Below, one piece after another: positions 23,537 through 31,835 of a stretch of 64,000 nucleotides of DNA. Position 1 is the stretch's first letter. Each line of letters begins with the position of its first letter. Both the position numbers and the translations under genes were made by a program. This DNA is from Nitrospirillum sp034653275 (GTDB taxonomy: Bacteria > Pseudomonadota > Alphaproteobacteria > Azospirillales > Azospirillaceae), in the NCBI RefSeq assembly GCF_034653275.1, contig NZ_JAYEES010000003.1, forward strand, positions 186,001 through 250,000. The letters are read 5' to 3'. The notes below the pieces were generated by a model that was not told where the DNA came from, made no database searches, and saw only the letters and a program-made list of their open reading frames with translations.

Positions 23537-23580
23537 CTTAGTGGCCGTGGCCGGCGTGCTTAGTGGCCGTGGCCGGCGTG
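23537..23580. repeat. exact 22-bp tandem duplication over a stop codon
   Basis: Two perfect copies of a 22-bp unit (23537-23558 and 23559-23580). The second holds the final HAGHGH codons and TAA stop of the zf-CHCC gene on the minus strand; the first repeats the same bases just after the stop. Confidence 0.95.
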
Positions 23581-23745
23581 GGCCTTGCCCGCCTCGGACA
23601 GGACGAAATGGCGGCCGCAGTAGGGGCAGTCGATCTTGCCGTCCTTTTCCATGGTCAGATAGACCAGCGGATGGCCCAGGGCGCCGCCCCCGCCATCGCA
23701 CCCGACGGACGGGGTGTCGACATAGATCGTCTCAATCGGCTGCAT
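23560..23745 (-). CDS. zf-CHCC zinc-finger protein (NDUFS6-like)
   Basis: 61 residues. The CHCC zinc site reads C in SVGCDGG, H in ALGHPLVYL, and CPYCGRHF. This family includes the mitochondrial complex I accessory subunit NDUFS6 and short alphaproteobacterial homologues, so a link to complex I assembly is plausible here though not shown. It is a stand-alone gene. Its 3' end has been duplicated in place as a 22-bp tandem repeat without changing the protein. Confidence 0.9.
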   Translation of the reverse strand: MQPIETIYVDTPSVGCDGGGGALGHPLVYLTMEKDGKIDCPYCGRHFVLSEAGKAHAGHGH

Positions 23746-24015
23746 GGCCTCGGGCGCTCCATAATAAAGGTCCAGGGCGGGACGACCGTCCCGCCGACGC
23801 CCGGATCATAGCCAAGCGCGCCGCCGGATCAAGCGTGAGGCGCCGCGCCCAGTTCCCGCCCAGTCCCCGCCTGACTCCCCGGGGGCGGACCTCCTTGGTG
23901 GGGGGTGTGACGGCCGTGGTTGACCGTGGTCAAGGCGGGGGTGTACGCCTTTTTGGCCCCGGCGTTCCCGGGCCTTCCCCTTATTCGGGCCCGCCTGTTT
24001 CCCGGCCCCGTCATC

Positions 24016-25047
24016 ATGGACCGTTTCGACCCCATGCCCGACACGCGCGCGCCCGACGCCCATCCCGCCCCCATCCCGTCCGCCCCCACCGGCAGCCCGC
24101 CCGAGCTGGCGATCGAGCTGCGCGGCCTCACCAAGACCTATAAGGCCTCCGGCAAGGCGCCGGCCAAGCTGGCGCTGAAGGGCATCGACCTGGCCATTCC
24201 CCGCGGCTCGGTCTATGGCCTGCTGGGTCCCAACGGCGCCGGCAAATCCACCATGATCAACATCCTGGCGGGCCTGGTGACCAAGAGCGGCGGCACGGCC
24301 AAGATTTGGGGCATCGACATCGACCAGGACCCGCGGGCCGCCCGCGCCGCCATCGGCGTGGTGCCCCAAGAACTGAACATGGACCCCTTCTTCACCCCGC
24401 GTGAGCTGCTGGACCTGCAGGCCGGCCTGTACGGCGTGCCCAAGCGCGAGCGGCAGACCGACCGCCTGCTGGAGGCGGTGGGCCTGAAGGACAAGGCCAA
24501 CGCCTATGCCCGCACCCTGTCGGGCGGCATGCGCCGCCGCCTGATGGTGGCCAAGGCCATGGTGCACACCCCGCCGGTGCTGGTGCTGGACGAGCCCACG
24601 GCCGGTGTGGACGTGGAACTGCGCCAGTCGCTGTGGGCCCATGTGCGCGAGCTGAACCGCGCCGGCACCACCGTGGTGTTGACCACCCACTACCTGGAAG
24701 AGGCGCAGGAGCTGTGCGACAGCATCGCCATCGTCAACCACGGCCAGGTGGTGGCGTGCGACAGCACCGACCGCCTGCTGCGCACCCTGGACCGCAAGGA
24801 CCTGGTGGCGGTGGTGGACCAGGACCTGACCGAGGTGCCCGCCACCCTGGCGGGTTTCGAGGTGACGCTGAAGGGCCGCCAGCTGACGGTGCAGTACCCG
24901 CCCAGCCGCGTGAAGGTGGGGGAGGTGCTGAACGCCATCGCCGCCGCCGGCCTGACCATCGTGGACCTCAGCACCAAGGAATCGGACCTGGAGGACATCT
25001 TCCTGCAGCTGACCCGCGCGCCCGCCACCGGTAATGGCGCGGGCTGA
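24016..25047 (+). CDS. ABC transporter ATP-binding protein (ABC-2 / daunorubicin-resistance type)
   Basis: 343 residues. Walker A GPNGAGKST, Q-loop VVPQELNMDPFFT, signature LSGGMRRRL, Walker B VLVLDEPTAGVD and H-loop TTHYLEEA are intact. The C-terminal extension after about residue 240 is typical of DrrA/NodI-type ATPases that pair with ABC-2 permeases, but no permease lies in the operon. ATG at 24016 starts near the domain; a frame open further upstream overlaps a low-complexity stretch. The next gene starts 14 bp before its stop. Confidence 0.93.
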   Translation: MDRFDPMPDTRAPDAHPAPIPSAPTGSPPELAIELRGLTKTYKASGKAPAKLALKGIDLAIPRGSVYGLLGPNGAGKSTMINILAGLVTKSGGTAKIWGIDIDQDPRAARAAIGVVPQELNMDPFFTPRELLDLQAGLYGVPKRERQTDRLLEAVGLKDKANAYARTLSGGMRRRLMVAKAMVHTPPVLVLDEPTAGVDVELRQSLWAHVRELNRAGTTVVLTTHYLEEAQELCDSIAIVNHGQVVACDSTDRLLRTLDRKDLVAVVDQDLTEVPATLAGFEVTLKGRQLTVQYPPSRVKVGEVLNAIAAAGLTIVDLSTKESDLEDIFLQLTRAPATGNGAG

Positions 25048-26098
25048 CGACAACGTCCTTTCCCCCACCGCACCGCGCTGGCGCCCCCGCTGGCTGGCGG
25101 CGGTGGCACTTGGCCTGTCCGTCACGGCCTGCGCCCCCACCGCACGGCTGGCCGGGCCACCGGTGGTGGTCACCCCGCAGCTGACGGCGGCGGGGATCAC
25201 CGCGCGCGACGGCGCGATCCTGCCCACGCAGTCCTGGTTGCCCCCGGAGGGTCCGCCCCGCGCCGTCATCCTGGCGCTGCACGGCTTCAACGACTACGCC
25301 AACTCTTATGACGCGCCCGGCCGCTGGTGGGCGCAGCATGGCGTTGCGACTTACGCCTATGACCAGCGCGGCTTCGGCCGCAACCCGCGCCCCGGCGTCT
25401 GGGCCGGCGGCGACGTCATGGTGCGCGACATGTGGGACGCCGCCGCCGCCCTGCACGACCGCTATCCCGACACGCCGCTGTTCCTGACGGGGGAAAGCAT
25501 GGGCGGGGCCGTGCTGATGACAGGCCTCGCGGGGCACGCCCTGCCGGCGGGCTTCAAGGGCGTCATCCTGACCGCGCCGGCCGTGTGGTCGCGGGGCACC
25601 ATGCCCTTTTACCAGCGCTGGGCCCTGGCTATCGCCAACTGGACCGTCCCCTGGCTGAGCCTGACGCCGCCGCGCGGCCTGATCCACGTGCAGGCGTCGG
25701 ACAACATCCCCATGATGATCGCGCTGGGCCGCGATCCCCTGGTGGTGAAGGCGACGCGCGTGGACGCGCTGGAGGGCCTGACCGACCTGATGGACGCCGC
25801 CATGGACGCGGCCCCCCGCTTCAAGGTGACGTCCCTGGTGATGTACGGCCAGCATGAGGAGCTGATCCCGCGCGAGCCGATGTGCAAGGCCCTGGCCCGC
25901 CTGCCGGACGCCAGCCAGGGCGGCCCGCGCATCGCCTTCTACCCCACGGCCTGGCATATGATGCTGCGCGACCTGCACGCCCAGATCGTGTGGCAGGACA
26001 TCCTGGCCTGGATCGCCGACCAGACCGCCCCCCTGCCCAGCGGCGCGGACGTCAATCCGGAAATCCCCACGCTGCTGGCCGAGGGACGCACGCCATGA
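25034..26098 (+). CDS. alpha/beta hydrolase, probable lipoprotein lysophospholipase
   Basis: 354 residues. A charged start, hydrophobic helix and lipobox-like LSVTAC (Cys near 33) suggest an exported lipoprotein. The alpha/beta-hydrolase core has ILALHGFNDYANSY, YDQRGFGRNP, the nucleophile elbow GESMGG, an Asp/Glu around YGQHEELIP and His in AWHMML. This is the monoglyceride lipase/lysophospholipase group (Hydrolase_4). It overlaps the ABC gene by 14 bp and the ChbG gene by 4 bp, so all three are translated together. Confidence 0.9.
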   Translation: MARADDNVLSPTAPRWRPRWLAAVALGLSVTACAPTARLAGPPVVVTPQLTAAGITARDGAILPTQSWLPPEGPPRAVILALHGFNDYANSYDAPGRWWAQHGVATYAYDQRGFGRNPRPGVWAGGDVMVRDMWDAAAALHDRYPDTPLFLTGESMGGAVLMTGLAGHALPAGFKGVILTAPAVWSRGTMPFYQRWALAIANWTVPWLSLTPPRGLIHVQASDNIPMMIALGRDPLVVKATRVDALEGLTDLMDAAMDAAPRFKVTSLVMYGQHEELIPREPMCKALARLPDASQGGPRIAFYPTAWHMMLRDLHAQIVWQDILAWIADQTAPLPSGADVNPEIPTLLAEGRTP

Positions 26099-26958
26099 CC
26101 GCGACCGTCATCCTGAACGCCGACGACTACGGCTTGTCCCCGGGAGTCTCGCGGGGCATCCTGGCCCTGATCCGCCAGGGGCGCCTGTCGGGCACCAGCT
26201 GCATGACCGCCACGCCCTTTTGGCCACAGCATGCGCCTTGGCTGGCGGAGGTGGCGGACCGGGCGGACATCGGCCTGCACCTGACCCTGACGGACCAGGA
26301 ACCCGCCGGCCCCTGCCCTACCCTGGCACCCGGCGGCCGCTTCGGCACCGTGGGCGACCTGATGATCCGGTCCCTGACCGGCCAGCTGAGGAGCGCCGCC
26401 GTGCAGGCCGACCTGAAGGCCGAGATCGAGCGCCAGCTGGATCTGTTCGAGGCCCACACCGGCCGGCCCCCGTCCCATGTCGATGGGCACCAGCATGTGC
26501 ATCTTCTGCCCGGCGTGCGCGGCCTGGTGCTGGACGCCGTGGCCCGCCGCTACTCCCGGGGCAGCGTCTACATTCGCGACTGCGCCGAGCCGATGGCCAC
26601 CGTGCTGGCGCGTGGGGTGGACAGCGTGAAGGCCCTGATCATCGCCAGCCTGGCGCGGGGCCTGGCCGCCGCCGCCGCCCGGCGCGGCATCCCCACCAAC
26701 CGGGGCTTTCGCGGCGTCTACGACTTCGGCCCCGGCCGCGACTTCCCGGCGCTGATGGCCAAGTTCCTGGCGCCCGCGCGCGACCGCGTGCTGATCATGG
26801 TGCACCCGGCCCTGCCGGATGAGGTCCTGGCCGGGCTGGACCCGGTGGTGGCCAGCCGGCAGGTGGAGCAGGCCTATCTGTCGGGCGACGCCTTTCCCCA
26901 GGTGCTGGACCGCATGGGCGTGCGCCTGGGCCGCCTTCAGGCCCAGCACCAGGGCTGA
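26095..26958 (+). CDS. ChbG/HpnK-family deacetylase (YdjC fold)
   Basis: 287 residues. Family motifs are LNADDYGLSPGVSRGI (metal-binding Asp pair), DIGLHLTLT, SHVDGHQHVHLLPG (His ligands) and VMVHPALPDE. YdjC-fold enzymes deacetylate N-acetyl sugars (ChbG on chitooligosaccharides) or act in hopanoid side-chain processing (HpnK). No hopanoid genes are nearby, so the substrate is open. ATG at 26095 overlaps the stop of the hydrolase gene (ATGA). Confidence 0.93.
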   Translation: MTATVILNADDYGLSPGVSRGILALIRQGRLSGTSCMTATPFWPQHAPWLAEVADRADIGLHLTLTDQEPAGPCPTLAPGGRFGTVGDLMIRSLTGQLRSAAVQADLKAEIERQLDLFEAHTGRPPSHVDGHQHVHLLPGVRGLVLDAVARRYSRGSVYIRDCAEPMATVLARGVDSVKALIIASLARGLAAAAARRGIPTNRGFRGVYDFGPGRDFPALMAKFLAPARDRVLIMVHPALPDEVLAGLDPVVASRQVEQAYLSGDAFPQVLDRMGVRLGRLQAQHQG

Positions 26959-27037
26959 CACAAAACGGGTTGACCCGATGAGGGTCCCCGGCGCTTCATG
27001 CGGCCCCATCACAGCCATTCGCGATCGAGGACCAGGG

Positions 27038-27907
27038 ATGCCGGACCCCCGCAGCGCCAAAGGGCCGTCCAAGGCCGCCCCCAGCAAGCCCATCGCCACC
27101 GAGGGCGCGGCGGGGGAGAGCATCCGGCGCAAGGCCTTCCGCATCCTGGGCCTGCCGGCCGTGACCGCCCTGTTCGCCCGCGACCCCGACCGGGTGGAGC
27201 GGCTGTTCTTCGACGATCGCATGAAGGAGAAGGTGGGCGCCTACTGCGCCGGCCTGGCCCAGGCGCGCAAGGTCTACCGCCTGCTGCCGGCCGACGAGAT
27301 GGAGAAGGTGGCGGGCACGCCCCTGCATGGCGGCGTGGTGGCCGTGGCCGCCCCCCGCCCCGTCCTGCCCCTGGACATCGACGAGGCGGCGCGATGGGCG
27401 GCGGCGGGCGAGCCGCTGATGATCCTGGACGGCGTGGGCAACCCGCACAACCTGGGCGCCATCGTCCGCACCTGCGCCTTCTTCGGCATCAACCGCCTGG
27501 TGCTGTCCGACCATGCCGAACAGGCCCTGCCGTCCGAAGCGGCCTACCGCGTGGCCGAGGGCGGGTTCGAGTATGTGACGCTCTACCAGTTGCCGCGCTT
27601 CGCCCAAAGCCTGCGCCATTTGCGCGCCCACTACCGCATCGTGGGCACCGCTCTGGGCGACCATCCCGACCCGGCCGCCGTGCTGTCGGCCGCCCCAAAT
27701 GGGGCGGGGCCCGCCAAGCCCGCCGCCCTGATCCTGGGCAATGAGGAGATCGGCCTGCCCGCCACCACGCTGCAGGCCTGCAACCAGCTGGTCACCCTGC
27801 GCGGCAGCGGCCAGGTGCAATCGCTGAACGTCTCCGCCACCGCCGCCATCCTGGTGCACGCCTTGGCCGCTCCCGCCTTGACGCCCGCCGGGCCCCTGCG
27901 GGCCTGA
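27038..27907 (+). CDS. TrmH/SpoU-family RNA 2'-O-methyltransferase
   Basis: 289 residues. N-terminal substrate-binding part (AFRILGLPAVTALFARDPDRVERLFF; GTPLHGGVVAVA) and the SPOUT catalytic knot: ILDGVGNPHNLGAIVRTCAFFGI, ALILGNEEIGLP and SLNVSATAAIL. The Arg in AIVRT and the Asn/Ser in the last motif are the usual active-site residues. Likely methylates rRNA or tRNA. The start at 27038 follows AGGACCAGGG. Only one base separates it from the pseudouridine synthase gene. Confidence 0.95.
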   Translation: MPDPRSAKGPSKAAPSKPIATEGAAGESIRRKAFRILGLPAVTALFARDPDRVERLFFDDRMKEKVGAYCAGLAQARKVYRLLPADEMEKVAGTPLHGGVVAVAAPRPVLPLDIDEAARWAAAGEPLMILDGVGNPHNLGAIVRTCAFFGINRLVLSDHAEQALPSEAAYRVAEGGFEYVTLYQLPRFAQSLRHLRAHYRIVGTALGDHPDPAAVLSAAPNGAGPAKPAALILGNEEIGLPATTLQACNQLVTLRGSGQVQSLNVSATAAILVHALAAPALTPAGPLRA

Positions 27908-27908
27908 G

Positions 27909-28505
27909 ATGCCCCGGCTGATCCTGTTCAACAAGCCCTACGACGTGCTGTCGCAGTTCAGCGATGACGGCGGCCGGGCGACGGTGAAGGATTACGTCGA
28001 CGTGCCGGGCGTCTACCCGGCGGGACGGCTGGACCGGGACAGCGAGGGCCTGCTGGTCCTGAGCGACGACGGCCCCTTCATCCACCGCGTCGCCGACCCC
28101 AAGCACAAGCTGGCCAAGACCTATTGGGCGCAGGTCGAGGGCGTGCCGGACGAGGCGGCGCTGGCGGCCCTGCGCCGGGGTGTCACGCTGAAGGACGGTC
28201 CCACCCTGCCGGCGGGCGCGCGCGTGATGGACGAGCCGGCGGCCCTATGGCCCCGCGATCCACCCATCCGCTACCGCGCCGCCATCCCCACCAGCTGGAT
28301 CGAACTGACCCTGCGCGAGGGGCGCAATCGCCAGGTCCGTCGCATGACGGCGGCCGTCGGCTTCCCCACCCTGCGCCTTGTGCGCTGGGCCGTGGGCAAC
28401 TGGACGCTGGAGAACCTGGCGCCGGGGGAATGGCGCGATGTGCCCCCTCCCCCTCGGCCCGCGCCGGCTAAAGCGCCCGCTAAGGCGTTTCGACGATCAA
28501 GGTGA
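27909..28505 (+). CDS. rRNA pseudouridine synthase (RsuA/RluE-like)
   Basis: 198 residues, short because it lacks the S4 domain, as in RluE. The catalytic motif is GRLDRDSEGLL with the nucleophilic Asp; LFNKPYDVLSQF, KTYWAQVEG and REGRNRQVRRMTAAVGFPTLRLVRWAVG are the other family parts. RluE modifies 23S rRNA U2457 in E. coli. Translated with the upstream methyltransferase. Its 3' end overlaps motB on the other strand by 26 bp. Confidence 0.93.
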   Translation: MPRLILFNKPYDVLSQFSDDGGRATVKDYVDVPGVYPAGRLDRDSEGLLVLSDDGPFIHRVADPKHKLAKTYWAQVEGVPDEAALAALRRGVTLKDGPTLPAGARVMDEPAALWPRDPPIRYRAAIPTSWIELTLREGRNRQVRRMTAAVGFPTLRLVRWAVGNWTLENLAPGEWRDVPPPPRPAPAKAPAKAFRRSR

Positions 28506-29514
28506 CGCGCCGGTCGGCGGCGCGGTCATGGTCCGGCGCGGTGGGGTCGGCATTGGCCCCCGTTGGCGACACATGCGGCCGGGTGTCGGCATAGCCCACC
28601 GCCCGCAGGCGGTTGGCCGGCACGCCATCGCTGATCAGCATGCGCACGACGGCGGCGGCACGGGCGGCCGACAGTTCCCAGTTGCTGGGGAAGCGGGCGG
28701 TGCTGATGGCGTTGCTGTCGGTGTGGCCCTCCACCGTCACCATGCCCTTCAGCGACTGTAGCACCGGCACCAGGCGCGACAGGATCTGCTGACCCTCATC
28801 CCCCAAGTCGGCGCGGCCGGAGGCGAACAGCACCCGGTCCTTGATCTCGATGGACAAGCCCTTGCCCCGGGGCGTGACCTGCACGTCGGGCGGCAGATCC
28901 TGCGCCTCCAGGTCCTGGGCCAGGCGCTTGGCCTCCTCCGTCGGCTCTTCCGCCGGACCGGCCTCTGGAAGGGCGTCGGCGGGCGGCCGCTGCGGCGGAT
29001 AGGGGGGCGCCGGCGGCAAGGTGGGGCTGGACATGGAGGCGGCCGTGGGATTCTTCGCCATGTCGCGGGCGGGGGCGCCCACCGGGTTGGCCGAGACGGC
29101 CACGCGGCCGGCGCCCGGCTGGGTGTTGTCGGACTTCAGCTTCAGCCGGCCGTTGATGCCCAGGATGGCCACCATGCCCAGGAACACGATCATCAGCAGC
29201 GTGACCATGTCCATGTAACTGATGACCCATTCCTCGGACTCCTCCGCCGGCTCGCCCGGCATGCGGCCGGGGACGGTGCGGTGCTGGGTCGGGCGTCCGC
29301 CACGGGCGGGACCACGCGCATGGCCACCCGGCCGGCCGGGGGCCTTGGCCTGGACCGGCGGCGGCGCGGGCGGCGTGGCGCCCGGCATCACCGGCGGCGG
29401 AACGGGAAGGCCGGAGGCGTAGACGCGGGCGGTATGCCGGGGCTTGGGCGGCGGGGGCGGGGGCGGATCGCCGCCACCGCCGGCCCCGCCGCCGGACTGG
29501 TCACTAGGCGCCAC
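28480..29514 (-). CDS. motB: flagellar stator protein MotB with long Pro-rich N-terminus
   Basis: 344 residues. The membrane helix at about 99-120 has the stator motif SYMDMVTLLMIVFL with the ion-carrying Asp near residue 102. The C-terminal OmpA-like peptidoglycan-binding domain spans about 200-340 (VEGHTDSNAI; NWELSAARAAAVVRML; DRAADRRVTL). The first 95 residues are Pro/Gly-rich, far longer than the usual 20-30 residue MotB head. GTG start overlaps motA by 11 bp. Works with MotA as stator of the flagellar motor; ion type not certain. Confidence 0.92.
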   Translation of the reverse strand: MAPSDQSGGGAGGGGDPPPPPPPKPRHTARVYASGLPVPPPVMPGATPPAPPPVQAKAPGRPGGHARGPARGGRPTQHRTVPGRMPGEPAEESEEWVISYMDMVTLLMIVFLGMVAILGINGRLKLKSDNTQPGAGRVAVSANPVGAPARDMAKNPTAASMSSPTLPPAPPYPPQRPPADALPEAGPAEEPTEEAKRLAQDLEAQDLPPDVQVTPRGKGLSIEIKDRVLFASGRADLGDEGQQILSRLVPVLQSLKGMVTVEGHTDSNAISTARFPSNWELSAARAAAVVRMLISDGVPANRLRAVGYADTRPHVSPTGANADPTAPDHDRAADRRVTLIVETP

Positions 29515-30391
29515 CCCAGTCCTCCTCCCGCGCGTCGCGCAGGTAATGGTCCAGGCTGTCCTGGATGATGGTGGGGGAGCGGCCGAGATGGGTCAGCACC
29601 ACGCCCTCCAGCAGCACGTTCATCAGGGCGACCCGGCGGCCGGTACGCTGTTCCAGCTTGATGGCGATGGGCTTGAATACCAGGTTGGCCAGCACCAGAC
29701 CGTAGAGGGTGGCCAACATCGCCACCGCCATGCTGCCGCCGATGAGGCCGATGTCGCCCTCGCCCAGGTGCTTCAGCATGCCGACCATGCCGGCCAGCGT
29801 GCCCAGCAGGCCGAAGGCGGGGGAGAAGGTGGCCAGGGTGCGGAAGAATCGCGACTGCCCGGCCTCCAGCTCCATCTGCTTCTGGATGCGCCAGTTCATG
29901 ACCTGCAGCAGGTCTTCCAGCGGCTGGGCGTCCACCACCATCTGCAGGCCCAGCCGCAGGAAGGGGTGGGCCACGCGCTGGGCCCGTTCATCCGCCGCCT
30001 GGATGCGCTTCTCATGCAGGTGGCGGGCGACCTCCATCAGTTCGGCGACGTCGGCGCGGATGCTGTCGCGGTCGCGCACGATGCCGACCAGGGCGCCCAG
30101 GGCTGCGCGGATTTCATCGCCACGGAAGGCCAGCAAGGCGACGCAGACGACGCCGCCCAGCACGATCAGCAGGCCCTCGGGATTGTAGTAGAAGTGCCAA
30201 TTGCCGCCGGCGGAGACGACGAACCACAGCAGGGCGACGGTGGCCAGCACACCCGCCAGCGTCGTGCCGATGAAGCGGGAGGTGACGCCCCCCTTGGCGG
30301 GCCCCCGATTGCCGGACCCGCGATTGCCAGACCCGGGCCTGGCGGCCGGCGCATTGCGCACCGGGCGCGCGCCGCGTTCGTTCACAGTCAC
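29504..30391 (-). CDS. motA: flagellar motor stator protein MotA/PomA
   Basis: About 295 residues, four membrane helices. Helices 1-2 are GTTLAGVLATVALLWFVVSAGG and YNPEGLLIVLGGVVCVALL; the cytoplasmic loop carries charged residues (ADERAQRVAHP); helices 3-4 are PAFGLLGTLAGMVGML and GGSMAVAMLATLYGLVLANLVFKPIA. The FYNPEGLLIVLGG start favours the PomA/MotP branch. GTG at 30391 has GGGGCAAGG before it; the frame stays open to another GTG at 30448. Adjacent to motB in one operon, 200 bp after a pilin-like gene. Confidence 0.93.
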   Translation of the reverse strand: MTVNERGARPVRNAPAARPGSGNRGSGNRGPAKGGVTSRFIGTTLAGVLATVALLWFVVSAGGNWHFYYNPEGLLIVLGGVVCVALLAFRGDEIRAALGALVGIVRDRDSIRADVAELMEVARHLHEKRIQAADERAQRVAHPFLRLGLQMVVDAQPLEDLLQVMNWRIQKQMELEAGQSRFFRTLATFSPAFGLLGTLAGMVGMLKHLGEGDIGLIGGSMAVAMLATLYGLVLANLVFKPIAIKLEQRTGRRVALMNVLLEGVVLTHLGRSPTIIQDSLDHYLRDAREEDWGGA

Positions 30392-30520
30392 GCCCTTGCC
30401 CCTAATAACAACGGTACAGGTGCCGCCTGCCCCGGCGGCGTGAGCCACAGATTAACCGAGTGGCCCCGGCGAAAACACCCCGCTCAGAAGATCAAGGATT
30501 TAGGCCGCCGCGAAACGGCG

Positions 30521-30553
30521 ACGGCCCCGCCCGGGTGTTCCAGGCGGGGCCGT
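30521..30553 (-). terminator. hairpin downstream of CsuA-like gene 1
   Basis: ACGGCCCCGCC / GGCGGGGCCGT, perfect 11-bp stem and 11-base loop. The following minus-strand sequence has only a short T run, so termination is likely but may be weak. Confidence 0.65.
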
Positions 30554-30590
30554 TGTGTCAGCCGGACCGGTGGGGTGGTCGGGGGCGGGG

Positions 30591-31055
30591 TCAGCGGCCC
30601 TGGATGGTGATGGTGAGGGTGTCGGTGTAGCTGCCGGCGATGGCCTGGGCGTTGGCGGGGACGGTGACGGCGACGGTGGCGGTCTTGTTGAACTGGGCGG
30701 AGGAGCGGACGACGTTGACGCTGCTGCCGCTGGACTGGCCGTCGTAGATGGGGGTGTAGCTGATGGGCTGGGCGCCGGTGGCGGAGGACTTCAGGGTGCC
30801 GCCGTTGGCGGAGGAGACGCTGATCTGGTAGCCGGCGCCGTCGTTGCAGGTCTCGACGACGCTGCCGACGGTGACGGCGCTGGAGCCGGCGAGGATGTTC
30901 AGCTGGGTGCCGGCGTCGGTGACGGCGACGGTGCAGGTCTGGGCGACGGTGCTGTTCAGCTGGATGGTGCCGGAGGCGGCGGCCGTGGCGGCGAAGGCGG
31001 GGGTGCCCAGGGAGATGGCGGCGACGGCGATCAGGGCGGCGGCGGAGCGGATCAT
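30591..31055 (-). CDS. CsuA/spore-coat-U-like secreted protein (copy 1)
   Basis: 154 residues with a signal peptide cut near AFA-ATA (residue 22). The mature chain is a Thr/Ser/Val-rich beta protein: GTIQLNSTVAQTCTVAVTDAG, a Cys pair (QTCTV, ETCNDGAGY), and the C-terminal ANAQAIAGSYTDTLTITI, typical of spore coat U/Csu-type chaperone-usher pilins. No chaperone or usher gene is present nearby. Start at 31055 (MIRSAAALI) matches that of copy 2; the frame is open to 31121 but that part is leader. About two-thirds identical to the gene at 31371. Confidence 0.88.
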   Translation of the reverse strand: MIRSAAALIAVAAISLGTPAFAATAAASGTIQLNSTVAQTCTVAVTDAGTQLNILAGSSAVTVGSVVETCNDGAGYQISVSSANGGTLKSSATGAQPISYTPIYDGQSSGSSVNVVRSSAQFNKTATVAVTVPANAQAIAGSYTDTLTITIQGR

Positions 31056-31370
31056 GATGAGGGTCCTATCGGTTCGGCTGGGCTTGTTGCCCGATTGCTT
31101 TGATGGAAGATGTAAAAGCAATCGTGGTGCCAGAACCGGGGCCGGGTTGGCATGAACTGGTTAATACATTGATATCGTTAATTTATCAGATTTATGGCGA
31201 CACTCCCGTCCCGCGCATGCCGTCCGGGCCGTTGCGTTGCGCACCATGCGAAAGGTTAGGAACGCAAGCGAATCAATGCATTAGGATTTGCGGTTCGCCA
31301 GATGGCGGGCACGCGAAAGGGCGCCCCGGCGTGGGGCGCCCTCTCCCGAACCTGAGGTGACCGTCGCGGC
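31056..31370. other. intergenic region between the twin CsuA-like genes
   Basis: From right to left on the minus strand it holds the terminator of copy 2 (31318-31342), a strikingly AT-rich stretch at about 31155-31200 that probably carries the promoter of copy 1, and a leader ending in CCGAACCGATAGGACCC (31061-31077) shared with copy 2. Confidence 0.6.
31318..31342 (-). terminator. terminator of CsuA-like gene 2
   Basis: AGGGCGCCCC / GGGGCGCCCT, perfect 10-bp stem with 5-base loop, followed on the minus strand by TTTCG. Confidence 0.8.
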
Positions 31371-31835
31371 TTACTTGCCGGCGATGGTGATGGTCAGGGT
31401 GTCGGCGTAGCTGCCGGCGATCGCCTGGGCGTTGGCCGGGACCGTGACGGAGACGTTGGAGGTCTTGTTGAACTGGGCGCTGGAGCGGGTGACCGCGAAG
31501 CTGCTGCCCGAGCCGTTGGTGCCGTCGTAGCTGGTGGTGTAGCTGATGGCCTGGGCGCCGGTGGCCGAGGACTTCAGCGTGCCGTTATTGGAAGAGGCGA
31601 CGGTGATGGTGTAGCCGGCGCCATCGTTGCAGTTCTCGACCACGCTGCCGACGGCGACGTTGCTGGAGCCCGACAGGATGTTCAGGGTGGCGCCGGCATC
31701 GGTGACGGCCACGGTGCAGGTCTGGGCGACGGAGCTGTTCAGCTGGATGGTGCCCGACGCGCCGGCGGCGGCGAAGGCGGGGGCGGCGGCCAGGGAAGCG
31801 GCGGCGATCAGGGCGGCGGCGGCGAAGCGGATCAT
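31371..31835 (-). CDS. CsuA/spore-coat-U-like secreted protein (copy 2)
   Basis: 154 residues, same layout as copy 1: signal peptide (MIRFAAAALIAAASLAAAPAFA), GTIQLNSSVAQTCTVAVTDAG, ENCNDGAGYTITV, and the end ANAQAIAGSYADTLTITIAGK. Two Cys probably form the fold's disulphide. The 17 leader bases CCGAACCGATAGGACCC next to the start are identical in copy 1, a sign of recent tandem duplication or shared control. Exported; self-assembling fibres or surface coat are possible, but partner genes are absent here. Confidence 0.88.
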   Translation of the reverse strand: MIRFAAAALIAAASLAAAPAFAAAGASGTIQLNSSVAQTCTVAVTDAGATLNILSGSSNVAVGSVVENCNDGAGYTITVASSNNGTLKSSATGAQAISYTTSYDGTNGSGSSFAVTRSSAQFNKTSNVSVTVPANAQAIAGSYADTLTITIAGK

